8,391 nucleotides of DNA, taken from positions 1 through 8,391 of the forward strand of contig CAJXXJ010000133.1 of assembly GCA_913062745.1 (NCBI GenBank), read 5' to 3'. Every line of letters starts with the position of its first letter. Position 1 is the first letter of the stretch. A program made the position numbers and the translations under genes. The stretch is from an uncultured Phaeodactylibacter sp. GTDB taxonomy: Bacteria; Bacteroidota; Bacteroidia; Chitinophagales; Saprospiraceae. Shown here piece after piece: positions 1 to 6,577 of this stretch. The notes below the pieces were generated by a model, which saw only the letters and a list, made by a program, of their open reading frames with translations, was not told the origin of the DNA and made no database searches.

Positions 1-291
1 GGAATCGCAATCTATAAAAAGCAGGTAGGCATGCTGAGCTTCGCGGGCCAGCAAGTTGCGGATGCGGGAACGCCCCAGGTTTTCCGGCAATAGCCGGTAC
101 ACCACACCGGGCAGGGCGCCCACGGAAGCATTCAGCCGGCGGAATTGCCCATCAGATGCATCGTCAAAGCACAGGATTTCCACCGGCAACGGCAAGGCCT
201 CCGCCTGGCTGGACAAGCCCTGCACAAGCGGGCGTATATCGTAGTTGTACACCGGGATCAGGATGGAAAGGGAAGCTGCAGCCATAGGCAT
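1..291 (-). CDS. Family 2 glycosyltransferase, N-terminal part (cut by window edge)
   Basis: The first 97 residues of a GT-A fold glycosyltransferase that transfers a sugar from a nucleotide-sugar donor; the acceptor cannot be told. Visible motifs in order: the first Rossmann strand ILIPVYNYD (residues 10-18), the nucleotide-binding acidic segment EILCFDDASDG (38-48), the NLGRSRIRNL segment (71-80) typical of family 2 enzymes, and the metal-binding D-x-D motif DCD (94-96) just before the edge. No membrane segment is seen in this part. Two in-frame ATGs are possible (291 and 285); the strand-forming region begins at residue 7, so both fit, and there is no Shine-Dalgarno sequence to decide. It is transcribed away from the amylase-like gene, with a 111-nt gap between them. 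The family assignment is firm; role (surface polysaccharide or protein glycosylation) is unknown. Confidence 0.88.
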   Translation of the reverse strand, partial: MPMAAASLSILIPVYNYDIRPLVQGLSSQAEALPLPVEILCFDDASDGQFRRLNASVGALPGVVYRLLPENLGRSRIRNLLAREAQHAYLLFIDCDS

Positions 292-349
292 TGTGAGATT
301 GGCAATCCACTGCTGAAATTGCAGGCGCTAATATGCCAAAAAGGAAGGG

Positions 350-357
350 TAATTTTC
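350..357 (+). promoter_or_regulatory. Possible -7 element for the amylase-like gene
   Basis: TAATTTTC matches seven of eight positions of the Bacteroidota -7 consensus TAnnTTTG. It would place a transcript start near 364, about 40 nt before the ATG at 403. No TTG lies at the usual 19-22 nt upstream (nearest is at 319-321, 28 nt away), so the call is weak. Confidence 0.25.
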
Positions 358-402
358 GTACTTTACCACTTGAATCTGACAAACCACCGACAGCCGGCCA
401 CT

Positions 403-2268
403 ATGGGGAGAAAAACAGGATTGATCGTTGCATTACTAATGAGCATTACGGGATGGAGCGAAGCGCAGGATTTTATCATTCAGGGCTGCTACTGGAGCTG
501 CCCGGAGGATGAGCCCGGCAGCCTGCCTGATTCTTACACGCTGTCTTTCTGGACGGACCGTATGGCGGAGCAGGCGTCAGAATTATCCCATGCCGGCTTC
601 ACCCACCTTTGGCTGCCTGGCCTGACGCCGGAGGCTCCTGGCCCGGTAAAGCAATTGCTGCGGGCCCTGCAAGCAGAAGGCATTGCGCCCATTGCCGAGA
701 TCAGCGGGCGGGAAGCCAGCTACCGCAGCCTCGAGGGTTATACCCGTAGAATGCAGGATTCGCTGGGCGTGCACGCGTTTAGCAGCGAAGCTACTGCCCG
801 GCTTTCGCCAGCGGCTTACGCCCGGGCCCTTCAGCAAATACATCAGGAAGCGGAGCAGCCGCCTATGCTGGTGAGCGGCCACGAACAGTTTGACGCTGCC
901 GGCCGGCTTACGGCATGGCTGGTGCAGGTGCTCAAACAGCTTCCGCCGGAAGAGCAGTCGGCTCTGCGGCCCCGCATCTATGATTATCAGCTGCGCGAAG
1001 CGCTGCGCAGAGCCTGCACGGACAGCACCTATGATGTGCGCAGAATATTCCAAAGCAGCGTGAGGGATCAAAGCTCGGTATCCGGCTACCACCTCGTGAC
1101 ACTGGTCAACCACCCGGCTTACAAAAACCAGAACGGAGTAACGGGCGACCGGGATGACGTCATCGAAGACCCACTGCTGGCTTATGTGTATCTGCTCACC
1201 AATAATCAAATCGGGCTGCCTACCGTGTACTATGGCGATTACTACGGCAGCGAGTCGGAGCTGGAAGGCTACCTGGAAAAAGACCCGATGCAACAGCAGA
1301 TTGAGCAGCTGATCCGGGCGCACCGGGACTACATTTACAATTCCACTTCCATTGAGTACCTCAATCAGCCCGGCACCAGCAAGCGGTCGAAGGTACTGAG
1401 CGGTGATTCCACCCGGGCGCTGGTGTTCCAAATTGATGGCAACAGTACGCCCGCCGGGCTCGCCAATGTGCCGGCCGGTGGCAAGGACGTGTTGGTAGGT
1501 ATCAATTTCGGAAATGACACGCTTCAACTCGTTCAGGAGCTCAACTCTTCTAATTTGCAAAACGGCGACTTTTTCACCGACATCCTCGGCTTATCGATGG
1601 ATCAGAAGGCGGCCTTGATCGCTTTCGACTCCTCTGCGCAGAAAAAAGAAGCTGTTCTGCTGCGGCTGCCGCCCCGCTCCTACTCTATTTGGGTGCAGGG
1701 GCGTGCCAAGCCCGTGGTGCCGAGCCTGGTAAGCCTGACTGCCGATGCGCACGCGGACTACATCGAGCTGACCTGGGAGGCCGCCTTTGAACGGAATGTG
1801 CTGGGGTACGAAATCGAGCGCTCGGTGAGCGGCAAGCCATTTGAAAGAATACATTCCATCCGTGCGCTGGGCAGTGGCGACAACGCAGCCTCTTATCTCT
1901 ACATCGACGAGGATGTATTTCCCAACGAAGCACTCCGGTACCGCGTCAAAGTACTCGATGCAAAAGGCGGCTACGAACACAGCCCGGAAGAAGAAAGCCG
2001 GCTGGCGGAGCGCAAGCTGAATTTTGAACTGCTGGAGTCCGAACGCCGCTGGGAAAAAGCGATACGGGTAATTAGTACCTACCGGGGCAAGGCAGAACTG
2101 AGCGTTTTTGATGCGAAAGGAAAAGAAGTGTTCCGGGAGACCAAAAAGCTGGAGCGGGGAGAAAACCTGACTTATGTCAATTTATCCGAATTGCCAAGCG
2201 GCGTGTATTTCATCAGCTTCAGTACAGAAAATCAGCGGCAGTGGAGTACGAAAATAGTGAAACTATAG
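403..2268 (+). CDS. Secreted alpha-amylase-like (GH13) pseudoenzyme with Fn3-like and T9SS sorting domains
   Basis: A 621-residue exported protein. The start at 403 is chosen because it opens a signal peptide (residues 1-22, cleavage near SEAQ); upstream in-frame sequence up to 145 overlaps the divergent glycosyltransferase and looks non-coding. Residues 23-310 follow a GH13 barrel: QGCYW near the start, HAGFTHLWLPGL (64-74), a helix and strand to about 100, then G122 to L134 aligning with the nucleophile block, a VSGHEQ block (157-162), an IYDYQLREAL...YDVRRIF block (192-216), VTLVNHP (232-238) and GLPTVYYGDYYG (271-282). By eye the three catalytic carboxylates are replaced: nucleophile Asp by E129 (with the block's Arg now S127), acid/base Glu by H160, and the NHD Asp by P238. 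Domain B is absent. Residues 330-432 look like the beta-sandwich C domain, 438-528 like an Fn3 module, and 548-621 like a T9SS type A sorting domain (LSVFDAKGKEV, LPSGVYFISF, KIVKL end). Hydrolase activity is doubtful; glycan binding is a guess. Confidence 0.85.
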   Translation: MGRKTGLIVALLMSITGWSEAQDFIIQGCYWSCPEDEPGSLPDSYTLSFWTDRMAEQASELSHAGFTHLWLPGLTPEAPGPVKQLLRALQAEGIAPIAEISGREASYRSLEGYTRRMQDSLGVHAFSSEATARLSPAAYARALQQIHQEAEQPPMLVSGHEQFDAAGRLTAWLVQVLKQLPPEEQSALRPRIYDYQLREALRRACTDSTYDVRRIFQSSVRDQSSVSGYHLVTLVNHPAYKNQNGVTGDRDDVIEDPLLAYVYLLTNNQIGLPTVYYGDYYGSESELEGYLEKDPMQQQIEQLIRAHRDYIYNSTSIEYLNQPGTSKRSKVLSGDSTRALVFQIDGNSTPAGLANVPAGGKDVLVGINFGNDTLQLVQELNSSNLQNGDFFTDILGLSMDQKAALIAFDSSAQKKEAVLLRLPPRSYSIWVQGRAKPVVPSLVSLTADAHADYIELTWEAAFERNVLGYEIERSVSGKPFERIHSIRALGSGDNAASYLYIDEDVFPNEALRYRVKVLDAKGGYEHSPEEESRLAERKLNFELLESERRWEKAIRVISTYRGKAELSVFDAKGKEVFRETKKLERGENLTYVNLSELPSGVYFISFSTENQRQWSTKIVKL

Positions 2269-2766
2269 GCCGAGCAAGCCATTAGGCAGGTTCATGTGCA
2301 TAGCCTTTGCCTTCTGATCGATATCCAGCACGAAATCCTGGTGTACCGGAATGAGGATTTCCCGGCCCTCGTAATTCACAACAGCCAGCACCTGTTCCGG
2401 CAGCTCCATGATATCTTCAATTTTGCCTACCGCCCCCTCTTCCTGATCGTATATACGGTAGCCGATGAGCACCCGGTAGTCTTCTTCTTCAGCCACTTCC
2501 GGCAGCAGGTCTTCGTCGCGCAGGTACAACTCCTGTCCGCTGAGCTGCTGTGCGCTTTCCTTTTGATCTACCTCTTCCAGTTTTACGATAGGCGGAGCTT
2601 CAGAGATCCAATCTTCCACAAAATAAGGCGCTGGCTGCCCGCCCACCTGTACGAACAGCACTTCTGCCTCCAGCACAGAATCCGTGTACGGATCATCCAC
2701 CCGCAACCGCAGTCCGCCGTTGGTGCCGTGGGTTTTGCCTACTTTGCCTATGAGGGTTAGATTCAT
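2263..2766 (-). CDS. rimM: Ribosome maturation factor RimM
   Basis: A 167-residue cytoplasmic factor that binds ribosomal protein S19 in the 30S head and is needed for late 16S rRNA processing and 30S assembly (family knowledge). The N-terminal RimM domain starts with GKVGKTHGTNGGLRL (residues 7-21), the family signature of a Gly-rich beta hairpin; the PRC barrel follows from about 96, with GYRIYDQEEGAVGKIEDI (102-119) and the closing EILIPVHQDFV...LPNGLLGL (136-167), including the usual final L-P-x-G-L. Length is normal. Its ATG overlaps the TGA of the upstream lipoprotein gene in an ATGA (2763-2766), so translation is probably coupled. Many bacteria place rimM beside rpsP and trmD; neither is visible here. 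The last codons overlap the convergent amylase-like gene by 6 nt. Confidence 0.95.
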   Translation of the reverse strand: MNLTLIGKVGKTHGTNGGLRLRVDDPYTDSVLEAEVLFVQVGGQPAPYFVEDWISEAPPIVKLEEVDQKESAQQLSGQELYLRDEDLLPEVAEEEDYRVLIGYRIYDQEEGAVGKIEDIMELPEQVLAVVNYEGREILIPVHQDFVLDIDQKAKAMHMNLPNGLLGL

Positions 2767-3557
2767 TGGTAATCGATAAGGCGCTGTTGAAGAATAAACC
2801 CTTTGACCGCTTGATCTTCAGGGGGAAGTGCTTCACAGTTTATTTCATCAGGAGTATCCAAAGAACCACTGCCATCGAGATCACAATTGGTATCCAGGAT
2901 AAAAAGCTGCTGTGTGACCAACCCTACGCCTTCGGCAAAAGAGAAATAAGCCTCTCGCCAATTATTTTTGGACTCATACTGAATATTCTCCAGCCGGCGG
3001 ACGGGCTGCAGCAGGGAGTCCCCCAGCGGGTAGCTCGCCTGATCATCCACCACAGACAGCAACCAGTCCTTATACATCATAATGCTTTCGCCGCCTACGC
3101 TGACGAGCCGGTCATGCCCGAAATAGATCCAAGGCTCAAAGGTTGCTCCCCATCCGTTTGGGAAGGGCAGCAAGACGATCTGCAGGTTGTTTTCCAGGCG
3201 GATGGCCTGCCGATCGGTACGGGCCAGTGCGAAAACTCCGGAGAAGGCCCAGGGCTCAGATGGATTTTTGCGCTCAAAGCGCTCACCCCGGTAAAAAAGG
3301 GTGCCATCGGCTGCGCGGAAGGTGTCCACCAGGGTTTCTTTAGCAAAAGTAAAACTGCTGTCCCGCACCACTCCGTTGCCTTGGCTGACAAAGACGACAG
3401 AATCAACAGTGTATGTCCAGGACCGTCCAATGTCAAGGGGGAAAAAACCGTACCCGTAGTCCAGCTGCGCCGGTGCCAGCTCTTGCTGATTGGAACAAGC
3501 TACAGCTGCCCAAAGGAGCAGCCCCAGCCCGGCGGTGCGAAGGGCTGAGGCGGCCAT
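2763..3557 (-). CDS. Predicted lipoprotein of unknown function with one EF-hand/dockerin-like loop
   Basis: I do not recognise a named family. The 264-residue product starts with a short positively charged N-terminus, a hydrophobic stretch (GLGLLLWAAVA) and a lipobox ending at C21, so it should be exported and lipid-anchored. The mature part is beta-rich, with YGYGFFPLDIGRSWTYTVDS (34-53) resembling the opening of Bacteroidota lipoproteins that begin 'FPL..G..W.Y.VDS'. Near the C-terminus, residues 226-237 (D226, D228, S230, S232, D234, D237) form a calcium-loop pattern bracketed by C225 and C241, which could form a disulfide. The ATG shares one base with the mnmA stop (TAATG) and its TGA overlaps the rimM start by 4 nt, so it is certainly part of that operon. 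The link between an envelope lipoprotein and two RNA-related genes may be chance operon packing. Gene call firm, function unknown. Confidence 0.85.
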   Translation of the reverse strand: MAASALRTAGLGLLLWAAVACSNQQELAPAQLDYGYGFFPLDIGRSWTYTVDSVVFVSQGNGVVRDSSFTFAKETLVDTFRAADGTLFYRGERFERKNPSEPWAFSGVFALARTDRQAIRLENNLQIVLLPFPNGWGATFEPWIYFGHDRLVSVGGESIMMYKDWLLSVVDDQASYPLGDSLLQPVRRLENIQYESKNNWREAYFSFAEGVGLVTQQLFILDTNCDLDGSGSLDTPDEINCEALPPEDQAVKGFILQQRLIDYQ

Positions 3558-4672
3558 TAGTTTTGGTTGAGCTGGTCCAGAAAACTGCCGTGGATGATAC
3601 CGCCGCCGACGACATCATCACCTTCGTAAAATACAGCAGACTGCCCGGGCGCTACACCGCGCACATTGGCGAAGAAGTCCACCTGTACCTTATCGCCTAC
3701 ATTCGACAGCTGACTCATAGCGCCGCTGTCTTTATAGCGGATGCGGGTGGTGGCTTCCAGCCCGTCCGGTATGCTTTCGTACTTCATCGAATTGACCTGC
3801 CCGACCAGCATTCCGTTTCGCACCAGCTCATTCTGCGTGCCCAGCACTACAGTATTCGTATCCGGCTGTATTTCGGTAACGTACATGGGCTCCCCGAATG
3901 CCACGCCCAGGCCCTTACGCTGGCCGATGGTATAGAATGGATAGCCTTTGTGCTTACCGATTACCTCGCCTTTGGTATTGACAAAGTTGCCGCCGTCTAC
4001 CCGCTCTTCCAGGCCGTCTACCCGGCGCTTCAGGAAACCCCGGTAGTCGTTGTCGGGCACAAAGCAGATTTCGAAGCTTTCCGCTTTTTTCGACAGTTCT
4101 TCGTACCCCCAGTCGGCCGCCATCTGACGGACTTCCGGCTTGGTGTACGGGCCGAGCGGGAAGTGGCTGCGGTCCATGCATTCCTGGCTGAGGCCCCAGA
4201 GCACATAAGACTGATCTTTATGGCTGTCTTTGGCCTTGGTAATATATTTACGCCCGTTCTGCTCATTGATGATAGCGTAGTGCCCGGTAGCGATAAATTC
4301 GCAGTCGAGCGCATCCGCTCGCTTGAGCAGCGCATTCCACTTGATGTGCGTATTGCAAAGCACACAGGGGTTGGGCGTACGGCCCGCCAGGTACTCGTCT
4401 ACGAAATTGTCAATGACGTAGTCGCCAAATTCATCCCGTATATCGATAATGAAATGGTGGAACCCCATATTGACCGCCACCTGCCGCGCATCGTTGATAG
4501 AATCAAGGCTGCAGCAGCCTGTTTCCTTTTTGGAGCCGCCCGAGTTGGCATAGTCCCAGGTTTTCATGGTGATGCCCACCACTTCATAGCCTTGATCGTG
4601 CATCATCATGGCTGTGACTGTGCTATCAATGCCTCCGCTCATCGCGACCAGAACTCTTCCGTGCTTACTCAT
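3557..4672 (-). CDS. mnmA: tRNA-specific 2-thiouridylase MnmA
   Basis: A 371-residue cytoplasmic enzyme that uses ATP and a protein persulfide to thiolate C2 of uridine 34 in tRNAs for Lys, Glu and Gln. The PP-loop SGGIDS (residues 12-17) binds ATP; the LCN of PNPCVLCN (101-107) supplies the nucleophilic cysteine (C106, aligned with E. coli C102), and C203 in ESFEICFVPD aligns with the persulfide-carrying C199 of E. coli. ATGHYA (128-133), KDQSYVLWGL (152-161), the GQRKGLGVAFGEPMYV block (250-265) and the C-terminal beta barrel to the end are all present, so it looks complete and active. The ATG at 4672 is preferred to the in-frame ATG at 4720 because the latter lies upstream of the likely -7 element and would add 16 residues (WWLISNGIIL...) with no family match. 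It is the first gene of the mnmA - lipoprotein - rimM operon. Confidence 0.97.
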   Translation of the reverse strand: MSKHGRVLVAMSGGIDSTVTAMMMHDQGYEVVGITMKTWDYANSGGSKKETGCCSLDSINDARQVAVNMGFHHFIIDIRDEFGDYVIDNFVDEYLAGRTPNPCVLCNTHIKWNALLKRADALDCEFIATGHYAIINEQNGRKYITKAKDSHKDQSYVLWGLSQECMDRSHFPLGPYTKPEVRQMAADWGYEELSKKAESFEICFVPDNDYRGFLKRRVDGLEERVDGGNFVNTKGEVIGKHKGYPFYTIGQRKGLGVAFGEPMYVTEIQPDTNTVVLGTQNELVRNGMLVGQVNSMKYESIPDGLEATTRIRYKDSGAMSQLSNVGDKVQVDFFANVRGVAPGQSAVFYEGDDVVGGGIIHGSFLDQLNQN

Positions 4673-4709
4673 TATTTGGCTTAAAATTATTCCGTTGGAA
4701 ATCAACCAC

Positions 4710-4742
4710 CAAAGGTACAAAATCTACCCTTTTTTAGTTCAA
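4710..4742 (-). promoter_or_regulatory. Promoter of the mnmA operon
   Basis: On the minus strand TACCTTTG (4717-4710) matches the Bacteroidota -7 consensus TAnnTTTG exactly, with a TTG (4742-4740) 22 nt upstream, close to the usual -33 spacing. A start near 4704 would leave a leader of about 30 nt before the mnmA ATG at 4672 and rules out the longer ATG at 4720. Confidence 0.6.
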
Positions 4743-4781
4743 TCTCCGGAGCAGTTTACAAATATCCACGGCTGCACAGCG

Positions 4782-4812
4782 TTAGGAAAATGAAGATTAA
4801 GTTTTATATTTG
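4782..4812 (+). promoter_or_regulatory. Promoter of the rlpA-like gene
   Basis: TATATTTG (4805-4812) is an exact TAnnTTTG match, with TTA (4782-4784), one base off the -33 TTG, 20 nt upstream. The transcript would begin near 4819 and carry a leader of about 57 nt. The leader holds only a weak imperfect hairpin (AGCC...GGCT, near 4817-4837). Confidence 0.5.
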
Positions 4813-4875
4813 ATGGAATAAGCCCAGGCCAACGCTGGCTACTTTGGGATTTCCGAGGCAAAAAACCTTATTGAC

Positions 4876-5802
4876 ATGAGAAGATTCACAATTGCACCGC
4901 TACTGACGCTTGCCTTTTTGGCACTGGCGCTTTCGGCTTTCGCCCAAAAAGACACCGAGTACGGCTCGGCATCCTACTACCACGACAGTTTCCAGGGCAA
5001 TGAAACGGCCTATGGCGACACCTACGACATGAAACAGATGACTGCTGCCCACCGGCAACACCCGTACGGCACTATGCTTAAGGTGACCCGTCTGGACAAC
5101 AACCGCTCTGTAGTCGTGAAAGTTACCGACAAGGGGCCCTACAAGAGAGGCCGGGTCATTGATCTGTCTAAAGCCGCTGCTGAACGGCTCGACCTGCTGG
5201 AAGACGGCGTGGCTAAAGTAAAAGTGGAGGTAGTCTCCCGCAGCACCTCCGCTGAGCCGGAGCGCAGCCGCACGGCCACTGCTACCAGCCAGGAGAAAAA
5301 GATCATCCCGCGCAGCTACGAAAACACAGGCAGCAGAACAGCCCCTGCGGAAAGCCGTACAACGGGAAAGCCGGCAGAACGCACTGCGGAGGCCAGCACC
5401 CGGGAAAAGACAGCCAGCCGCACGGAGACACGTACCAGCGCAAAGAGCACCGAAGAGCGCAGCAAAGGCGGCAGCTCAGCCCGCCTTGTCGGCAAAGAGT
5501 ACCAGAAGTATGGCCTGTACAAGATAGCCCTCGAGAAGCCGGGCAAGGAAGGCTTTGCAGTACAGGTAGCGTCTCTGACCAATTACGAGAACGTCTTCCA
5601 GCAGGTAGCCGACCTGCAGGCCAAATGGTTTGATAACATCCTCATCAGCATCGAGGAAGGCCGCCTGGCACCGACTTACAAAGTCATGCTCGGCCCATTT
5701 GCTTCAGAGGCAGCGGCGGAAAACTACCGCAAAAACCTGATGAAGAAACACCGCATCAAAGGTTTCGTAGTCGACCTTACGACCATTCAGTTTACCCGGT
5801 AA
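4876..5802 (+). CDS. rlpA: RlpA-like septal-ring protein with double-psi beta-barrel and SPOR domain
   Basis: A 308-residue exported protein. Residues 1-23 are a signal peptide (cleavage AFA/Q) with no lipobox, unlike the lipoprotein RlpA of proteobacteria. Residues 28-120 are the double-psi beta-barrel: YGSASYYHDSFQG, YGDTYDMKQMTAAH (46-59), PYGTMLKV, RSVVVKVTDKGPY (77-89) and RGRVIDLSKAAAERL (91-105). In characterised RlpA this barrel is a lytic transglycosylase acting on glycan strands lacking stem peptides. Here the key Glu before the YD is D48, while the His (H59) and the Asp of TDKGP (D85) are kept. A Ser/Thr/Arg/Glu-rich linker of about 100 residues (121-225) leads to a SPOR domain (226-300; FAVQVASLTNYENV, YKVMLGPFASEAAAENY), which binds denuded septal peptidoglycan. 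Single gene with its own promoter and terminator. Family certain; catalytic competence uncertain. Confidence 0.92.
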   Translation: MRRFTIAPLLTLAFLALALSAFAQKDTEYGSASYYHDSFQGNETAYGDTYDMKQMTAAHRQHPYGTMLKVTRLDNNRSVVVKVTDKGPYKRGRVIDLSKAAAERLDLLEDGVAKVKVEVVSRSTSAEPERSRTATATSQEKKIIPRSYENTGSRTAPAESRTTGKPAERTAEASTREKTASRTETRTSAKSTEERSKGGSSARLVGKEYQKYGLYKIALEKPGKEGFAVQVASLTNYENVFQQVADLQAKWFDNILISIEEGRLAPTYKVMLGPFASEAAAENYRKNLMKKHRIKGFVVDLTTIQFTR

Positions 5803-5805
5803 AAC

Positions 5806-5848
5806 AAAAAAGGCAGCGGCGCGACAAGTGTGCACCGCTGCCTTTTTT
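5806..5848. terminator. Bidirectional intrinsic terminator
   Basis: GGCAGCGG (5812-5819) pairs perfectly with CCGCTGCC (5835-5842), flanked by six A on the left and six T on the right, giving a U-tract on either strand (a further AAAA at 5801-5804 helps the minus direction). It sits 4 nt after the rlpA-like stop and 15 nt after the end of the convergent lipoprotein gene, so it can serve both. Confidence 0.92.
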
Positions 5849-5862
5849 CTTCCCGGCTGCCC

Positions 5863-6507
5863 TTATTGTATAGTCACAGACCCGGCTGAAGGAGACAAAT
5901 CCTGCAATTCTTCCTTTACCGTTACTACTTCAAAGGGCGTAGGCTGTTCTGCCAGCCGCACTTCGCTGGACTGCCCGGATTTTCCGACCGCCTTGAAGCA
6001 AATGCTGTACAGCGGCTGCCCGTCCGGAATACTCACGCCCTGCAGCGTTGCATCAATCCAGACGAACGGGAGAATACCTTTAGCCGTCTGAGTGGTGCCA
6101 AAGTTCTGCATACTCATTTTGGGCATACCGAAATCCTTAATTTCGCTGAATTCCAGCACAGCCGGGTCCCAGGCAATTGTGTATTGATTGCTCAGCAGTT
6201 GGGTAAACCCCTTGGCCGTCAGTGGCAGGCAGACTTCCTCCCCGGCTTTGGCCGTGGCATTTCCGAAAGAGAGGTACAGCACATCGCCACTTTTAGGAGG
6301 CTGATACACCCCCCGCTCCCCGGTCTTGGGAGCTTCCGCCGGGCGGGCCGGCGGAGCCGCGGCTTCTTTCGGCTTCGATTCGGAAGAGGCTGCTACGGCC
6401 TCTGATTCAGCAGGCTGGGGTGCCGCTGCTTCATCATTAGCCGGCTCGCTGGCGCAGCTTGCCAACAGCACGGCTATCATGCTCATTGCGAAAATAATTT
6501 GCTTCAT
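5863..6507 (-). CDS. Lipoprotein with cohesin-like domain
   Basis: A 214-residue predicted lipoprotein. The signal ends in the lipobox LASC (C18). Residues 19-72 are a low-complexity Ala/Pro/Glu/Ser tether, consistent with holding the next domain away from the membrane. Residues 76-214 form one beta-sandwich with the pattern of cohesin-like domains common in Bacteroidota surface proteins: VCLPLTAKGF (92-101), LSNQYTIAWDPAVLEFSEI (105-123), PFVWIDA (147-153), GVSIPDGQPLYSICFKAVG (157-175) and TPFEVV (190-195). C93 and C170 recur in this subtype and might pair. Classical cohesins bind dockerins, but most non-cellulosomal members have no known ligand, so the function is open. It is transcribed divergently from the OmpA-type gene and ends at the shared terminator. 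Confidence 0.82.
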   Translation of the reverse strand: MKQIIFAMSMIAVLLASCASEPANDEAAAPQPAESEAVAASSESKPKEAAAPPARPAEAPKTGERGVYQPPKSGDVLYLSFGNATAKAGEEVCLPLTAKGFTQLLSNQYTIAWDPAVLEFSEIKDFGMPKMSMQNFGTTQTAKGILPFVWIDATLQGVSIPDGQPLYSICFKAVGKSGQSSEVRLAEQPTPFEVVTVKEELQDLSPSAGSVTIQ

Positions 6508-6524
6508 CGGTCCGTTTTTGCCAC

Positions 6525-6532
6525 CAAAGGTA
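6525..6532 (-). promoter_or_regulatory. -7 promoter element of the cohesin-like lipoprotein gene
   Basis: TACCTTTG on the minus strand is an exact TAnnTTTG match, 17 nt before the ATG at 6507, implying a leader of only about 12 nt. The same 12-base string CCACCAAAGGTA (plus strand, 6521-6532) occurs at the mnmA promoter (4706-4717). No TTG is found at the expected upstream distance. Confidence 0.45.
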
Positions 6533-6577
6533 AAATATAGGGGCAGAAATAAGTGCCCGGCAGGCCAGAATTAGCAA

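Noticed and set aside
145..402. Upstream in-frame extension of the amylase-like gene
   Set aside because: It overlaps the divergent glycosyltransferase start and precedes a clear signal peptide beginning at 403.
583..1560. Minus-strand open frame of 325 codons opposite the amylase-like gene
   Set aside because: Antisense shadow of the amylase barrel; no signal, no domain pattern and no promoter.
2296..2760. Plus-strand open frame of 154 codons opposite rimM
   Set aside because: RimM on the minus strand has a full-length family match; the plus frame shows no coding features.
3413..4684. Long plus-strand open frame of 423 codons opposite mnmA
   Set aside because: It lies antisense to a gene with all MnmA motifs; the translation has no recognisable motif and is explained by low stop frequency opposite a G+C-rich coding strand.
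4817..4837. Imperfect hairpin in the rlpA leader, considered as a riboswitch or attenuator
   Set aside because: Only about six pairs with a bulge, no T-tract and no known riboswitch core.
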